Both the position numbers and the translations under genes were made by a program. Under the pieces are notes generated by a model. It did not search any database. It was given only the letters and a program-made list of their open reading frames with translations, and was not told the DNA's origin. DNA of 64,000 nt from Frigoribacterium faeni (GTDB taxonomy: Bacteria > Actinomycetota > Actinomycetes > Actinomycetales > Microbacteriaceae). This document shows positions 41,467 through 50,744 of the stretch, in pieces. The stretch covers positions 364,029 through 428,028 of the forward strand of contig NZ_JAAOYW010000003.1 in assembly GCF_011761235.1 (NCBI RefSeq), in the 5' to 3' direction. Position 1 is the first letter of the stretch; every line of letters starts with the position of its first letter.

Positions 41467-41490
41467 CGGGGCCGGCTGGTCCCGGCCCCG
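41467..41490 (+). terminator. hairpin between hisH and priA
   Basis: A perfect 9-bp stem (41467-41475 with 41482-41490) and 6-nt loop lie 8 nt after the hisH stop, without a T run. It may be a partial terminator. Confidence 0.5.
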
Positions 41491-41519
41491 TCACGCGGCG
41501 TGCCCGCGAGAGAGACACC

Positions 41520-42266
41520 ATGAGCGACTTCTGCACGACCCCCGGCCTCACCCTGTTCCCCGCCGTCGACGTCGCGGGCGGCCAGGCCGTCCGCCTCACG
41601 CAGGGCGAGGCGGGCACCGAGACCGGCTACGGCGACCCCGTCGCCGCCGCCGACGACTGGAAGTCGCAGGGCGCCGAGTGGCTGCACCTCGTCGACCTCG
41701 ACGCGGCCTTCGGGCGCGGCGACAACCGGTCCGTCATCAAGAAGGTCATCAAGCAGGTCAAGGGCATCGACGTCGAGCTCAGCGGCGGCATCCGCGACGA
41801 CCGGTCGCTCGACGACGCCCTGAGCACCGGCGTCAAGCGGATCAACCTCGGCACCGCGGCCCTCGAGAACCCCGAGTGGGCCGCCCACGTGATCGCCGAG
41901 TACGGCGAGGCCGTGGCCGTCGGGCTCGACGTGCGGGGCACGACCCTCGCCGCACGGGGCTGGACGGAGGACGGCGGCGACCTCTGGACGGTCCTGGCCC
42001 GTCTCGAGGACGCCGGCTGCGCGCGATACGTGGTCACCGACGTCACGAAGGACGGCACCCTGACCGGGCCGAACACGGAGCTGCTCCGCCAAGTGATGGA
42101 GCGCACCGACCGTCCGGTGATCGCCTCCGGCGGCATCTCGAGCCTGGACGACATCGCGGCCCTGCGCGAGCTGGTGCCGCACGGCCTCGAGGGCGCCATC
42201 GTCGGCAAGGCGCTGTACTCCGGGGCGTTCACGCTCGCGGCCGCGCTCGACGTCGCCTCCGACTGA
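41520..42266 (+). CDS. priA: bifunctional HisA/TrpF isomerase PriA
   Basis: A 248-residue TIM barrel. In actinobacteria this protein isomerises both ProFAR (histidine) and phosphoribosylanthranilate (tryptophan). [15 protein letters not shown] with Asp17, [12 protein letters not shown] and [15 protein letters not shown] with Asp174 are the conserved ends of strands; [11 protein letters not shown] and the extra Arg-rich loops follow the PriA form. Whether TrpF is really absent elsewhere cannot be seen. GAGAGAGACACC precedes ATG 41520, so the start is SD-led. The SseB-like gene starts on its stop's last base. Confidence 0.93.
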   Translation: MSDFCTTPGLTLFPAVDVAGGQAVRLTQGEAGTETGYGDPVAAADDWKSQGAEWLHLVDLDAAFGRGDNRSVIKKVIKQVKGIDVELSGGIRDDRSLDDALSTGVKRINLGTAALENPEWAAHVIAEYGEAVAVGLDVRGTTLAARGWTEDGGDLWTVLARLEDAGCARYVVTDVTKDGTLTGPNTELLRQVMERTDRPVIASGGISSLDDIAALRELVPHGLEGAIVGKALYSGAFTLAAALDVASD

Positions 42267-43123
42267 TGCTCCCCGAGCGGGACGCCGCTCCCGGGCTCCC
42301 GGGGGGCGAGAGCGACGGCCACGCCCACGGCGGTGCCGACGGCCACGGCCACGACCACGCCCCGGCCGACAGCGCGGGCCGCACCTTCGCGGGCCGGACC
42401 TTCGCGCACCACGACACGGCGTACGCGGGCGACGACGGCTCGGCCGACCCGCGCCTCCTCGAGGCCCTCGTGCGGTTCGGCACCGGCGAGCTGGGCGAGG
42501 CCGAGGTCGTCGACGCCCTGAGGCCGGCCCGTCTGCTCATCCCGCTCGTGGCCGTGGCGGGCGACGAGGGCGTCGACGAGCACGGTCGTCGCGTCGACAA
42601 GACCCAGGAGCTCTCGATCGTGACGGTGGCGGGTCCGGACGGGCGCGCCGTGCTGCCGGCCTTCTCGAGCGTCGACACGCTGCGGGCGTGGGACGCGACG
42701 GCGCGTCCCGTGCCCGCGGACGCCCGTCGCATCGCCCTGGCCGCCGTCTCCGAGGGCACCGACCACCTCGTGCTCGACCCGGGCTCGGACACCGAGTTCG
42801 GCGTGCGCCGGCCGGCGCTCTGGGCCGTCGCACAGGACGTGCCCTGGGTGCCGGCCCACGCGGACGAGGCCGTCCTGCAGGCGTTCCTCGCCGCGTCGAC
42901 GGATGAGGAGGCGCTGGTCGGCCTCGCCGTCGCGCCGGGCTACCGGGATGCCCGCCTCGGCACGCCCGAGGTCGTCGTGCGCCTCGCCGTGCGCGCCGGC
43001 CTCGACCAGCAGCAGCTCGGCGCCTTGCTCGGTCGCCTCCAGGAAGCCTGGCAGGCGGACGCGCTCATCGTCGACCGCGTCGACAGCATGTCCGTGAGCG
43101 TCGTCGCGGCCAGACCGGCCTGA
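42266..43123 (+). CDS. SseB-like protein with His-rich head
   Basis: A 285-residue cytoplasmic protein. Residues 1-45 are acidic and histidine-rich ([15 protein letters not shown]), possibly metal binding. The main part (about 58-190) is the SseB N-terminal domain pattern: [48 protein letters not shown]-terminal segment similar to other actinobacterial SseB proteins follows. Function is unknown. It is coupled to priA by a one-base overlap, and its last codons run into a small tandem repeat. Confidence 0.85.
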   Translation: MLPERDAAPGLPGGESDGHAHGGADGHGHDHAPADSAGRTFAGRTFAHHDTAYAGDDGSADPRLLEALVRFGTGELGEAEVVDALRPARLLIPLVAVAGDEGVDEHGRRVDKTQELSIVTVAGPDGRAVLPAFSSVDTLRAWDATARPVPADARRIALAAVSEGTDHLVLDPGSDTEFGVRRPALWAVAQDVPWVPAHADEAVLQAFLAASTDEEALVGLAVAPGYRDARLGTPEVVVRLAVRAGLDQQQLGALLGRLQEAWQADALIVDRVDSMSVSVVAARPA

Positions 43124-43170
43124 CCGGCGGCCAGACCGGCCAGACCGGCGGCCCTGCCGGCCAGACCGCC
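43109..43170. repeat. imperfect GGCCAGACC repeats at gene end
   Basis: GGCCAGACC recurs at 43109, 43129, 43138 and 43159, separated by related ACCGGC-rich spacers. It covers the last SseB-like codons and most of the gap to the DUF1844 gene. Confidence 0.6.
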
Positions 43171-43195
43171 TGCGCAGGCCGGCCGGCCCGAGGGC

Positions 43196-43576
43196 CTAGG
43201 TGACCGGGCCGGTGAGCTTCTCGCCCGGGCCCTGCCCGATCGCGTCGGGGATGGCGCTCGCCTCGCGGAACGCCAGCTGCAGCGAGCGCAGGCCGTCCCG
43301 GAGGGCCCGCGCGTGCTGGTCGCCGATCTCCGGCGCACTGGCGACGACCAGGCCCGCGAGCGAGGTGATGAGCTTGCGGGCCTCGTCGAGGTCCGTCTGG
43401 GCGGCAGGGTCGTCGGCGAGCCCGACCTTGACCGCCGCCGCGCTCATGAGGTGCACGGCGACCGTGTTGATGACCTCGACGGCGTTGACGTCCGCGATGT
43501 CGCGGACCGCCTCGTCGGCACCGCTCGGTGCGGCTGCGGCTGCGGCGTCGGGCTCGGTGTGGGGGGTGTGGCTCAC
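43196..43576 (-). CDS. DUF1844 protein
   Basis: A 126-residue protein starting GTG 43576. After an Ala-rich head come [24 protein letters not shown] and [16 protein letters not shown], the DUF1844 pattern; this small family is usually found beside infC. No activity is known. The in-frame ATG 43663 would add an unrelated 29 residues. AGAGGATC precedes the GTG. It is divergent from infC. Confidence 0.85.
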   Translation of the reverse strand: MSHTPHTEPDAAAAAAPSGADEAVRDIADVNAVEVINTVAVHLMSAAAVKVGLADDPAAQTDLDEARKLITSLAGLVVASAPEIGDQHARALRDGLRSLQLAFREASAIPDAIGQGPGEKLTGPVT

Positions 43577-43803
43577 GTGCTGATCCTCTGCTAGGCTTCT
43601 CCAGGCTCGCAGCGTCTGCTGCGTGCGAAAGTGGAGATTCTCCCACCCGCGCTTGACCGTCACACGAGGTTACCGGGTTGTTGGCACCCCGTTCGATCAG
43701 CACCACCCCGAAGAGCGATCCTCGAGGCGGCGCAGGCCGAGCAGCCAGGGTGCAGTGCACGTCCGTCGACAGGCGGCGCGCGTCGCGAGAGCGACCGCTG
43801 CAC

Positions 43804-43869
43804 GGACCTCCTCTTTCCCTGCTGCCCCGCCCGGTGCAGCATGTGACGAAGCACCGACAGAGGAGTTCC
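43804..43869 (+). promoter_or_regulatory. anti-SD/SD stem in infC leader
   Basis: Bases 43804-43817 pair with 43856-43869 in 12 of 14 positions. The second arm contains AGAGGAG, the infC ribosome binding site, so folding would hide it. A switch is inferred, not shown. Confidence 0.5.
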
Positions 43870-43871
43870 GC

Positions 43872-44498
43872 ATCAGCGATCCCCGTACGAACGACCGCAT
43901 CCGCGTCCCCGAGGTCCGCCTCGTCGGCCCCGGAGGAGAACAGGTCGGCGTCGTCCCCATCGCCATGGCCCTGCGTCTCGCGGCAGAGGCCGAGCTCGAC
44001 CTGGTCGAGGTGGCCCCCAACTCGAAGCCCCCCGTGGCCAAGATCATGGACCACGGCAAGTTCAAGTACGAGGCCGCCCAGAAGGCGAAGGAGGCTCGTC
44101 GCAACCAGGCGAACACCATCCTCAAAGAGGTGCGCTTCCGCCTGAAGATCGACAAGCACGACTACGAGACCAAGCGCAAGCGCGCCGAGGGCTTCCTCCA
44201 GGGCGGCGACAAGGTCAAGGCCATGATCCTGTTCCGCGGTCGCGAGCAGTCGCGTCCCGACCAGGGCGTCCGCCTCCTCCAGCGCTTCGCAGAGGACGTG
44301 TCCGAGTGGGGCAGCGTCGAGTCGACCCCGACCATCGACGGCCGCAACATGGTCATGGTGATCGGCCCTCACAAGAACAAGTCCGAGGCCAAGGCCGAGG
44401 CCGAAGCTCGCAAGGCCGCCGCCAAGCCGCCGAAGCACCCGACGTCCGACCAGGCACCGGCCGATGCACCGGCCGAGCCGACAGAAGAGAGCAAGTAA
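43872..44498 (+). CDS. infC: translation initiation factor IF-3 (ATC start)
   Basis: A 208-residue initiation factor that blocks premature subunit joining and checks the start codon. The homologous sequence starts at [19 protein letters not shown]; no ATG or GTG is available in frame. AGAGGAG sits 6 nt before ATC 43872, so the start is a non-canonical ATC; ATT or ATC is typical for infC because IF-3 rejects it and thereby controls itself. Both IF-3 domains are intact, with a 25-residue Ala/Pro tail. rpmI and rplT follow in the conserved operon. Confidence 0.93.
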   Translation: MSDPRTNDRIRVPEVRLVGPGGEQVGVVPIAMALRLAAEAELDLVEVAPNSKPPVAKIMDHGKFKYEAAQKAKEARRNQANTILKEVRFRLKIDKHDYETKRKRAEGFLQGGDKVKAMILFRGREQSRPDQGVRLLQRFAEDVSEWGSVESTPTIDGRNMVMVIGPHKNKSEAKAEAEARKAAAKPPKHPTSDQAPADAPAEPTEESK

Positions 44499-44501
44499 CA
44501 G

Positions 44502-44696
44502 ATGCCCAAGCAGAAGACCCACTCCGGCGCCAAGAAGCGCTTCAAGGTCACCGGTTCCGGCAAGATCATGAAGCAGCAGGCCGGCATGCGCCACAACCTC
44601 GAGGTGAAGAGCGCCAAGCGCAAGGCTCGCCTGAACCAGGACCAGGTGCTGGCTCCGGCCGACGCCAAGGTCGCCAAGAAGCTTCTCGGTCACTGA
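44502..44696 (+). CDS. rpmI: 50S ribosomal protein L35
   Basis: A 64-residue basic protein of standard L35 length. Opening [20 protein letters not shown] is diagnostic. It begins 3 nt after the infC stop and precedes rplT by 29 nt, the usual infC-rpmI-rplT unit. Confidence 0.98.
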   Translation: MPKQKTHSGAKKRFKVTGSGKIMKQQAGMRHNLEVKSAKRKARLNQDQVLAPADAKVAKKLLGH

Positions 44697-44725
44697 GCCG
44701 ACGCAGAACGTAAGGGAACAAGAAA

Positions 44726-45112
44726 ATGGCAAGAGTCAAGAGGGCGGTCAACGCCGCCAAGAAGCGTCGCGTCATCCTCGAGCGCGCCGAGGGCTACCGC
44801 GGTCAGCGTTCGCGCCTGTACCGCAAGGCCAAGGAGCAGGTCACCCACTCGCTCGTCTACTCGTACCGTGACCGCCGTGCGCGCAAGGGCGAGTTCCGCC
44901 GCCTGTGGATCCAGCGCATCAACGCCGCGTCGCGCCAGAACGGCCTGACCTACAACCGCCTCATCCAGGGCCTGTCCCTGGCCGGCATCGAGGTCGACCG
45001 CCGCATCCTGGCCGAGCTGGCCGTGCACGAGCCCGCCACCTTCGCGTCGATCGTCGCGACGGCCAAGGCCGCGCTGCCCGCCGACACGTCGGCTCCGAAG
45101 GCCGCCGCGTAG
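44726..45112 (+). CDS. rplT: 50S ribosomal protein L20
   Basis: A 128-residue basic protein binding 23S rRNA early in assembly. [15 protein letters not shown] and the [17 protein letters not shown] and [21 protein letters not shown] lines are conserved. A short extra Ala/Lys tail follows. TAAGGGA lies 11 nt before the ATG. A perfect 17-bp hairpin lies after the stop. Confidence 0.98.
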   Translation: MARVKRAVNAAKKRRVILERAEGYRGQRSRLYRKAKEQVTHSLVYSYRDRRARKGEFRRLWIQRINAASRQNGLTYNRLIQGLSLAGIEVDRRILAELAVHEPATFASIVATAKAALPADTSAPKAAA

Positions 45113-45129
45113 TCGTCTGCACCACCCCC

Positions 45130-45165
45130 GGAGGGCCCGGACAGCACCTGCTGTCCGGGCCCTCC
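45130..45165 (+). terminator. infC-rpmI-rplT terminator
   Basis: A perfect 17-bp stem (45130-45146 with 45149-45165) starts 17 nt after the rplT stop. The top pairs must open, giving a small loop. Confidence 0.85.
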
Positions 45166-45249
45166 GTCGTCCTCCGTGCCGGCCGGCGGCCGCGGGCGCG
45201 GGTCGCGCTCCGCGGGTGAGTCGGCCGAGGAGGCGCGGGTCGGGTGAGG

Positions 45250-45255
45250 CATAGT
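45250..45255 (+). promoter_or_regulatory. leaderless -10 of TrmH-family gene
   Basis: CATAGT, 6 nt before GTG 45262. Confidence 0.5.
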
Positions 45256-45261
45256 GGTCGC

Positions 45262-46086
45262 GTGCGCACCCCCCTGATCGACAACCCCCGTTCGCCCCGA
45301 GTCCGAGCGGTGGCGAAGCTCACAAAGCGGGACGCGCGCACGGAGACCGGTCTGTTCCTGCTCGAGGGGCCGCAGGCGGTCTCCGAGGCGCTCGCGTTCC
45401 GCCCCGAGCTGGTCGTCGAGCTGTTCGTCACGCCGACCGCCCTCGAGCGGCACCCTGCCCTGGCCGGGGCGGCCGACGACGCGGGCCTCGAGGCCGAGTT
45501 CGTCACCGAGGCCGTGCTGGACGCCATGGCCGACACGGTGACGCCCCAGGGAGTCGTCGCGGTCTGCCGCCAGTTCCCCACGTCGGTGAAGGACATCTTC
45601 GCCGCGGGGGAGGACGGCGGGCCGACGCTCATCGCCATCCTCGAGGAGGTCCGCGACCCGGGCAACGCCGGCACGATCATCCGTGCCGCCGACGCGGCCG
45701 GAGCCGACGCCGTCGTCATGACGGGACGCAGCGTCGACCTCTACAACCCGAAGGTCGTGCGGGCGACGACGGGCTCCCTGTTCCACGTGCCGGTGGCCGT
45801 GGGCGTCGACCTCGCCAGCGTCGTGGCCCGGTGCGCCGAGGCCGGCGTGCAGGTCATCGCCGCCGACGTCAAGGGCGACGACCTGCTCCAGGCCCGGCGC
45901 GACGGCGTCCTCGACGCCCCGACGGCGTGGCTCTTCGGCAACGAGGCGCGCGGCCTCACCGACGACGACCTGGCCCGGGCCGACCGCGCGGTGGTGGTGC
46001 CCATCTACGGCCACGCCGAGTCCATGAACCTCGCGACCGCCGCCTCCGTCTGCCTCTACGAGAGCGCCTTCGCCCAGCGGTCCTAG
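45262..46086 (+). CDS. TrmH/SpoU-family RNA 2'-O-methyltransferase
   Basis: A 274-residue SPOUT enzyme. Conserved motifs are EEVRDPGNAGTIIRAADAAG (motif 1), WLFGNEARGL (motif 2) and VVPIYGHAESMNLATAASV (motif 3), with an N-terminal substrate domain opening VRAVAKLTKRDARTETGLFLLEG. It methylates ribose 2'-OH in rRNA or tRNA; the site is unknown. GTG 45262 is chosen over GTG 45244 because of a -10 hexamer between them. Position between rplT and pheS is common in actinobacteria. Confidence 0.92.
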   Translation: MRTPLIDNPRSPRVRAVAKLTKRDARTETGLFLLEGPQAVSEALAFRPELVVELFVTPTALERHPALAGAADDAGLEAEFVTEAVLDAMADTVTPQGVVAVCRQFPTSVKDIFAAGEDGGPTLIAILEEVRDPGNAGTIIRAADAAGADAVVMTGRSVDLYNPKVVRATTGSLFHVPVAVGVDLASVVARCAEAGVQVIAADVKGDDLLQARRDGVLDAPTAWLFGNEARGLTDDDLARADRAVVVPIYGHAESMNLATAASVCLYESAFAQRS

Positions 46087-46167
46087 GCCACCGGACGGCT
46101 CGTTTCGGTTGCGTTACGAATCAGCTGTGAGTTTGACCCCCTTCCGGGCGTCTGTTTGTGTGGACCC

Positions 46168-46905
46168 ATGGAACCCCTCGTCGTGGTCGACCACGTCAAC
46201 AAGCACTTCGGTCAGCTGCACGTCCTGAAGGACGTGTCGACGACCGTGGGGCGCGGCGAGGTCGTCGTCGTGATCGGGCCCAGCGGCTCGGGCAAGTCCA
46301 CCCTGTGCCGGGCCATCAACCGGCTCGAGACGATCGACGACGGCGTCATCAGCATCGACGGCACGCGCCTCCCCGAAGAAGGGTCGGCGCTGGCGAAGCT
46401 CCGGGCCGACGTCGGCATGGTGTTCCAGAGCTTCAACCTGTTCGCGCACAAGACGGTGCTCGAGAACGTGACGCTGGGCCAGATCAAGGTCCGCGGGCGC
46501 TCGAAGGCCGAGGCCGAGAAGCGCGCGATGGAGCTGCTCGACCGGGTCGGCGTCGCGAACCAGGCGCAGAAGATGCCGGCGCAGCTGTCCGGCGGGCAGC
46601 AGCAGCGCGTCGCGATCGCGCGGGCCCTCGCGATGGACCCGAAGGTCATGCTGCTCGACGAGCCGACGAGCGCGCTCGACCCCGAGATGATCACCGAGGT
46701 CCTCGACGTCATGGTCCAGCTCGCGAAGGACGGCATGACGATGATCGTCGTCACGCACGAGATGGGCTTCGCCCGCAAGGCGGCCGACCGCGTCGTGTTC
46801 ATGGCCGACGGCCAGATCGTCGAGGAGGCGACGCCCGAGCAGTTCTTCACGGCGCCCTCCTCCGAGCGCGCCCGCGACTTCCTCTCGAAGATCCTCACGC
46901 ACTGA
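46168..46905 (+). CDS. gluA: glutamate ABC transporter ATP-binding protein
   Basis: A 245-residue ATPase for polar amino-acid uptake. Walker [10 protein letters not shown] is at residues 37-45, the Q loop is MVFQSFNLF, the signature [16 protein letters not shown] and Walker [13 protein letters not shown]. It begins the actinobacterial gluABCD order, whose transporters take up glutamate; the symbol follows that operon. ATG 46168 is preferred to TTG 46156 because homology begins there. No clear ribosome binding site is visible. Confidence 0.9.
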   Translation: MEPLVVVDHVNKHFGQLHVLKDVSTTVGRGEVVVVIGPSGSGKSTLCRAINRLETIDDGVISIDGTRLPEEGSALAKLRADVGMVFQSFNLFAHKTVLENVTLGQIKVRGRSKAEAEKRAMELLDRVGVANQAQKMPAQLSGGQQQRVAIARALAMDPKVMLLDEPTSALDPEMITEVLDVMVQLAKDGMTMIVVTHEMGFARKAADRVVFMADGQIVEEATPEQFFTAPSSERARDFLSKILTH

Positions 46906-46944
46906 GGCCCGCGGCGCCCCGTCGTGGGCGCGCCGACGGCCTGC

Positions 46945-46975
46945 GCGCCTCCTCCGAGCACCGCCGAGGAGGCGC
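46945..46975 (+). terminator. hairpin between gluA and gluB
   Basis: A perfect 10-bp stem (46945-46954 with 46966-46975) and 11-nt loop lie between the ATPase and the binding-protein genes. It could stabilise or partly stop the message to raise gluB over gluA. Confidence 0.5.
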
Positions 46976-47031
46976 CCCACCAGACTCCCGGACGTCGACC
47001 GTCGACCGGGTCACCCAGCAAGGAGAACGAC

Positions 47032-47904
47032 ATGCGACTCAGCAAGGGATTCGTCGCCGCAGCCGCAGCCGCCGTGACGGTGCTCGGCCTGACGGCCTGC
47101 ACCGACTCGTCGGCACCCGCCGTCGACGTCGAGACGCCGGCCGACTTCGCCGCGGGCAGCACCATGGCGGAGCTCGCCGACGCCGGCGAGATCACCATCG
47201 GCACGAAGTTCGACCAGCCGCTGTTCGGCCTGGCCAACCCCGACGGCGTGCCGGAGGGCTTCGACGCCGAGATCGGCAAGCTGATCGCGGCCAAGCTCGG
47301 CATCCAGCCCGACTCGATCAACTGGGTCGAGACGGTCTCCGCGAACCGCGAGCCGTTCATCCAGAACGGCCAGGTCGACCTCGTCATCGCGACCTACACG
47401 ATCAACGACGCCCGCAAGGAGGTCGTCTCGTTCGCCGGGCCGTACTACGAGGCCGGTCAGGACCTCCTCGTGCTCGAGGGCAACCCCGACGGCATCGAGA
47501 GCGTCGACGACCTCGCCGGCAAGAAGGTCTGCACGGTCAGCGGCTCGACGAGCGAGGCGAACATCGCCGAGTACGTCAGCTCCCCGAGCGACATCATCGC
47601 GACCGACACCTACTCGAACTGCCTCGAGCCGCTGCGCACGGGCGCGGTCCAGGCGGTCACGACCGACAACGTCATCCTGGCCGGCCTCGCCGACCAGAAC
47701 GAGGGCGAGTTCGAGGTCGTGGGCGAGCCCTTCACCGCCGAGCCCTACGGCATCGGCCTGGCGCTCGACGACACCGAGTTCCGTGAGTTCGTCAACGACA
47801 CCCTGCAGGACGCCGAGGACGACGGCACCTGGGACGAGCTGTGGGAGAAGACGGCCGGCAAGGTCCTCGAGACCCCCGAGCCCCCGGCGATCGACCGCTA
47901 CTAG
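47032..47904 (+). CDS. gluB: glutamate-binding lipoprotein
   Basis: A 290-residue solute-binding lipoprotein. The lipobox LTAC places the lipidated cysteine at residue 23. The body shows GEITIGTKFDQPLFGL, EGFDAEIGKLIAAKLG and PYGIGLALDDTEF, the usual polar amino-acid receptor lines. It captures substrate outside the membrane and hands it to GluC-GluD. AAGGAGAACGAC precedes ATG 47032. Confidence 0.93.
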   Translation: MRLSKGFVAAAAAAVTVLGLTACTDSSAPAVDVETPADFAAGSTMAELADAGEITIGTKFDQPLFGLANPDGVPEGFDAEIGKLIAAKLGIQPDSINWVETVSANREPFIQNGQVDLVIATYTINDARKEVVSFAGPYYEAGQDLLVLEGNPDGIESVDDLAGKKVCTVSGSTSEANIAEYVSSPSDIIATDTYSNCLEPLRTGAVQAVTTDNVILAGLADQNEGEFEVVGEPFTAEPYGIGLALDDTEFREFVNDTLQDAEDDGTWDELWEKTAGKVLETPEPPAIDRY

Positions 47905-48005
47905 CGACACCGGCGGGCACCGCGACGCGACCTGCGCGCGGTGCCCGCCACCGCCTCCTGCGGACCGCCCTCGCGGACCCGCCGCCCCGACCTGAGGACC
48001 CACCC

Positions 48006-48683
48006 GTGAACCCCCTGGACGTCATCCCCGGCCTCGACGCCGTGACCGACAACTGGCCCCGCTTCTGGAACGGCTTCGTCACGACGCTGCAGCTCATGCT
48101 GCTGTCGGGCGTGGGCGCGCTGCTGATCGGCTTCGTGGTGGCGGCGATGCGCATCTCGCCCGTCGCGTCGTTCCGGGCCTTCGCGACCACGTACACCGAG
48201 GCGCTGCGGAACACCCCGCTGACCCTCGTCCTGTTCTTCTGCGCGTTCGTGCTGCCGTACCTGGGTGTCGACTTCGGCAGCTACTTCCCGCTCGCCGTCA
48301 TCGGGCTCACGCTCTACACGTCGCCCTTCGTGGCCGAGGCCATCCGGTCGGGCATCAACGGGGTGCCTGTGGGGCAGGCCGAGGCCGCCCGCAGCATCGG
48401 GCTCGGCTTCGGGCAGACGCTCGCCCACGTGATCCTGCCGCAGGCGGTCCGGATGGTCGTCCCGCCGCTCATCAACGTCTTCATCGCCCTGACCAAGAAC
48501 ACCTCGGTGGCCGGCGGCTTCTTCGTGGCCGAGCTGTTCGCCGCGGGCCGCTACATCGCGAACGACCGCGGCGACGCCGTCATCACGACGCTGCTCGCCG
48601 TGGCCGTCTTCTACCTCGTCATCACCGTCACGCTCGGCCGGGTCGCCGCCGTCGTCGAGCAGAGAGTCGCAGCCCTCCGATGA
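48006..48683 (+). CDS. gluC: glutamate ABC transporter permease GluC
   Basis: A 225-residue permease of the HisM/GlnP family. Hydrophobic helices lie at about 20-45, 60-80, 90-105 and 180-205. The EAA loop runs through GQAEAARSIGLGFGQTLAHVILPQA. It pairs with GluD. GTG 48006 follows GAGGA by about 8 nt. A 101-nt gap separates it from gluB. Confidence 0.93.
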   Translation: MNPLDVIPGLDAVTDNWPRFWNGFVTTLQLMLLSGVGALLIGFVVAAMRISPVASFRAFATTYTEALRNTPLTLVLFFCAFVLPYLGVDFGSYFPLAVIGLTLYTSPFVAEAIRSGINGVPVGQAEAARSIGLGFGQTLAHVILPQAVRMVVPPLINVFIALTKNTSVAGGFFVAELFAAGRYIANDRGDAVITTLLAVAVFYLVITVTLGRVAAVVEQRVAALR

Positions 48684-49612
48684 GCACCAACGTCCTCTAC
48701 GACGCACCCGGGCCGAAGGCCCGTCGCACGTCGCGGATCATCTCGGTGGTCGGCGTCGTCCTCGTCCTGGCCCTGCTCGGGTACGTGGCCTACCTGCTCG
48801 GTCGTCCCCGCGTCAGCGCGAACGGAGCGGTGACGCCGGGCGTCCTCGACGCCTCGCGCTGGGACATCCTCGGCGACCTAGCCCTGTGGCGTGCCATCGG
48901 CCGCGGCTGGGTCGCGACGCTGCAGGCGGCCGCCATCGCCTCCGTGCTGGCCGTCCTCGTGGGCGTGCTGTTCTCGTTCCTCCGCACGGCGCGGTCCCGC
49001 TGGGTCCGCGTGCCCACGACCGTCGTGCTCGAGTTCTTCCGCGGCATGCCCGTGCTGCTGATGATGCTCTTCATCCTGCTGGTCTTCTCGACGGGCGCCT
49101 TCTGGGCCGTCGTCGCAGCGCTGGCTGTCTACAACGGCGCCCTCATCGGCGAGGCCCTGCGCGCGGGCATCGCGTCGCTGCCGAAGGGGCAGCGCGAGGC
49201 GGGGCTCGCCCTCGGGCTGACGCCCACGAGCACGCGGTTCCTCATCGAGTTCCCCCAGGCGTTCCGGCAGATGCTGCCGATCATCCTCGCCCAGCTCGTC
49301 GTCCTGCTGAAGGACACCTCGCTCGGCTACATCGTCGGCTACGTCGAGCTGACCCGCGAGGGCCTCAACCGCCTGGGCACCTACTACGGCAGCCGCTACA
49401 CGTTCACCCTGTTCGCCGTGGTCCTGGTCGTGTACCTCGCGACGAACCTCCTGCTGTCGTGGGTCGTCCGCGTCGTCGACCGCCGCACGGGCCGCCGGGG
49501 CGTCGTCCGCACGAAGGGCGGTCTCGGCGGCCCCGGCTGGACGGCCCGCGCAGGCCGCCCGAACGTCCCCGCCACCACCGGCGAGACCGGGGGAGGCGGC
49601 GGGCACCTCTGA
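48680..49612 (+). CDS. gluD: glutamate ABC transporter permease GluD
   Basis: A 310-residue permease, longer than GluC because of a basic N-terminal head with one extra membrane helix and a Gly/Thr-rich tail (about 275-310). The EAA-type loop is [26 protein letters not shown]. Helices lie at about 15-38, 76-98, 115-150 and 235-255. Its ATG overlaps the gluC stop by four bases. A terminator-like hairpin follows. Confidence 0.93.
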   Translation: MSTNVLYDAPGPKARRTSRIISVVGVVLVLALLGYVAYLLGRPRVSANGAVTPGVLDASRWDILGDLALWRAIGRGWVATLQAAAIASVLAVLVGVLFSFLRTARSRWVRVPTTVVLEFFRGMPVLLMMLFILLVFSTGAFWAVVAALAVYNGALIGEALRAGIASLPKGQREAGLALGLTPTSTRFLIEFPQAFRQMLPIILAQLVVLLKDTSLGYIVGYVELTREGLNRLGTYYGSRYTFTLFAVVLVVYLATNLLLSWVVRVVDRRTGRRGVVRTKGGLGGPGWTARAGRPNVPATTGETGGGGGHL

Positions 49613-49633
49613 GCCCTCCCCAGGTCCCTGGCC

Positions 49634-49668
49634 CGCGCCTCCTCGTCCGCACAGCACGAGGACGCGCG
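49634..49668 (+). terminator. gluABCD terminator
   Basis: Arms 49634-49646 and 49656-49668 pair in 12 of 13 positions with a 9-nt loop. They lie 22 nt after the gluD stop codon. Confidence 0.65.
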
Positions 49669-49689
49669 GGTCGTCCTCCGAACGATCGC

Positions 49690-49695
49690 TAAGCT
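49690..49695 (+). promoter_or_regulatory. leaderless-type -10 of pheS
   Basis: TAAGCT, 8 nt before GTG 49704. No T-box or leader peptide is seen. Confidence 0.5.
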
Positions 49696-49703
49696 TGGTT
49701 CTC

Positions 49704-50744
49704 GTGTCAGACTCCGTCCCCATCTCCGAAGAGGCCGTCTCGGCCGCGGTCGACGCCGCCCTCGCGGCCGTCGCGACCGCCGCCTCCGTCTCCGAGCTCA
49801 AGGCCGCGCGTGCTCAGCACGTCGGCGAGGCGTCGGTCCTGGCACGCATGAACGCCGGTCTCCGCGACCTGCCGAACGACCAGAAGGCCGCCGCCGGCAA
49901 GCTCGTCGGCGGGGCCCGCGGCCGGGTCGGGCAGGCCGTCGCCGCCCGCGAGGGCCAGCTCGCCGAGCTCGAAGAGGCCCAGCGGCTGGCCGACGAGGCC
50001 GTCGACGTCACCGCCCTGCCCACGCGGCGCCGGCCCGGCGCCCGGCACCCCCTGGCGCTCCTGCAAGAAGAGATGCTCGACCTGTTCGTCGGCATGGGGT
50101 GGGAGGTCAGCGAGGGCCCCGAGCTCGAGCACGAGTGGTTCAACTTCGACGCGCTGAACTTCGACGCCGACCACCCGGCGCGTGCCATGCAGGACACCTT
50201 CTTCGTCGACCCCGTCGACGCGCACCTCGTGCTGCGCACGCACACCTCGCCGGTGCAGATCCGCACCCTGCTCGCGAAAGAGCTGCCCGTCTACAACGTC
50301 GCCACCGGCCGCGTCTTCCGCACCGACGAGCTCGACGCGACCCACACCCCCGTCTTCACGCAGATCGAGGGCATCGCGATCGACCGCGGCCTGACGATGG
50401 CGCACCTGCGCGGCACGCTCGAGCACCTCGCCCGGTCGATGTTCGGGCAGGCGGCCCAGATCCGCCTCCGGCCGAACTACTTCCCGTTCACCGAACCGAG
50501 CGCCGAGATGGACGTCTGGCAGCCGAACGCGAAGGGAGGCGCGCGCTGGGTCGAGTGGGGCGGCTGCGGCATGGTCAACCCGAACGTCCTGCGGGCGGCC
50601 GGGATCGACCCCGAGGTCCACCAGGGCTTCGCCTTCGGCATGGGCATCGAGCGGACGCTCCAGTTCCGCAACGACCTCGACGACATGCGCGACATGGTCG
50701 AGGGCGACGTCAGGTTCAGCGAGCAGTTCGGGATGGTGGTCTGA
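49704..50744 (+). CDS. pheS: phenylalanyl-tRNA synthetase alpha subunit
   Basis: A 346-residue catalytic subunit. A coiled-coil arm (1-95) precedes the class II core: [44 protein letters not shown] (motif 2) and [11 protein letters not shown] (motif 3). It charges tRNA-Phe with the PheT subunit encoded next. GTG 49704 is chosen over TTG 49695 because the -10 hexamer ends 8 nt before it. Confidence 0.97.
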   Translation: MSDSVPISEEAVSAAVDAALAAVATAASVSELKAARAQHVGEASVLARMNAGLRDLPNDQKAAAGKLVGGARGRVGQAVAAREGQLAELEEAQRLADEAVDVTALPTRRRPGARHPLALLQEEMLDLFVGMGWEVSEGPELEHEWFNFDALNFDADHPARAMQDTFFVDPVDAHLVLRTHTSPVQIRTLLAKELPVYNVATGRVFRTDELDATHTPVFTQIEGIAIDRGLTMAHLRGTLEHLARSMFGQAAQIRLRPNYFPFTEPSAEMDVWQPNAKGGARWVEWGGCGMVNPNVLRAAGIDPEVHQGFAFGMGIERTLQFRNDLDDMRDMVEGDVRFSEQFGMVV

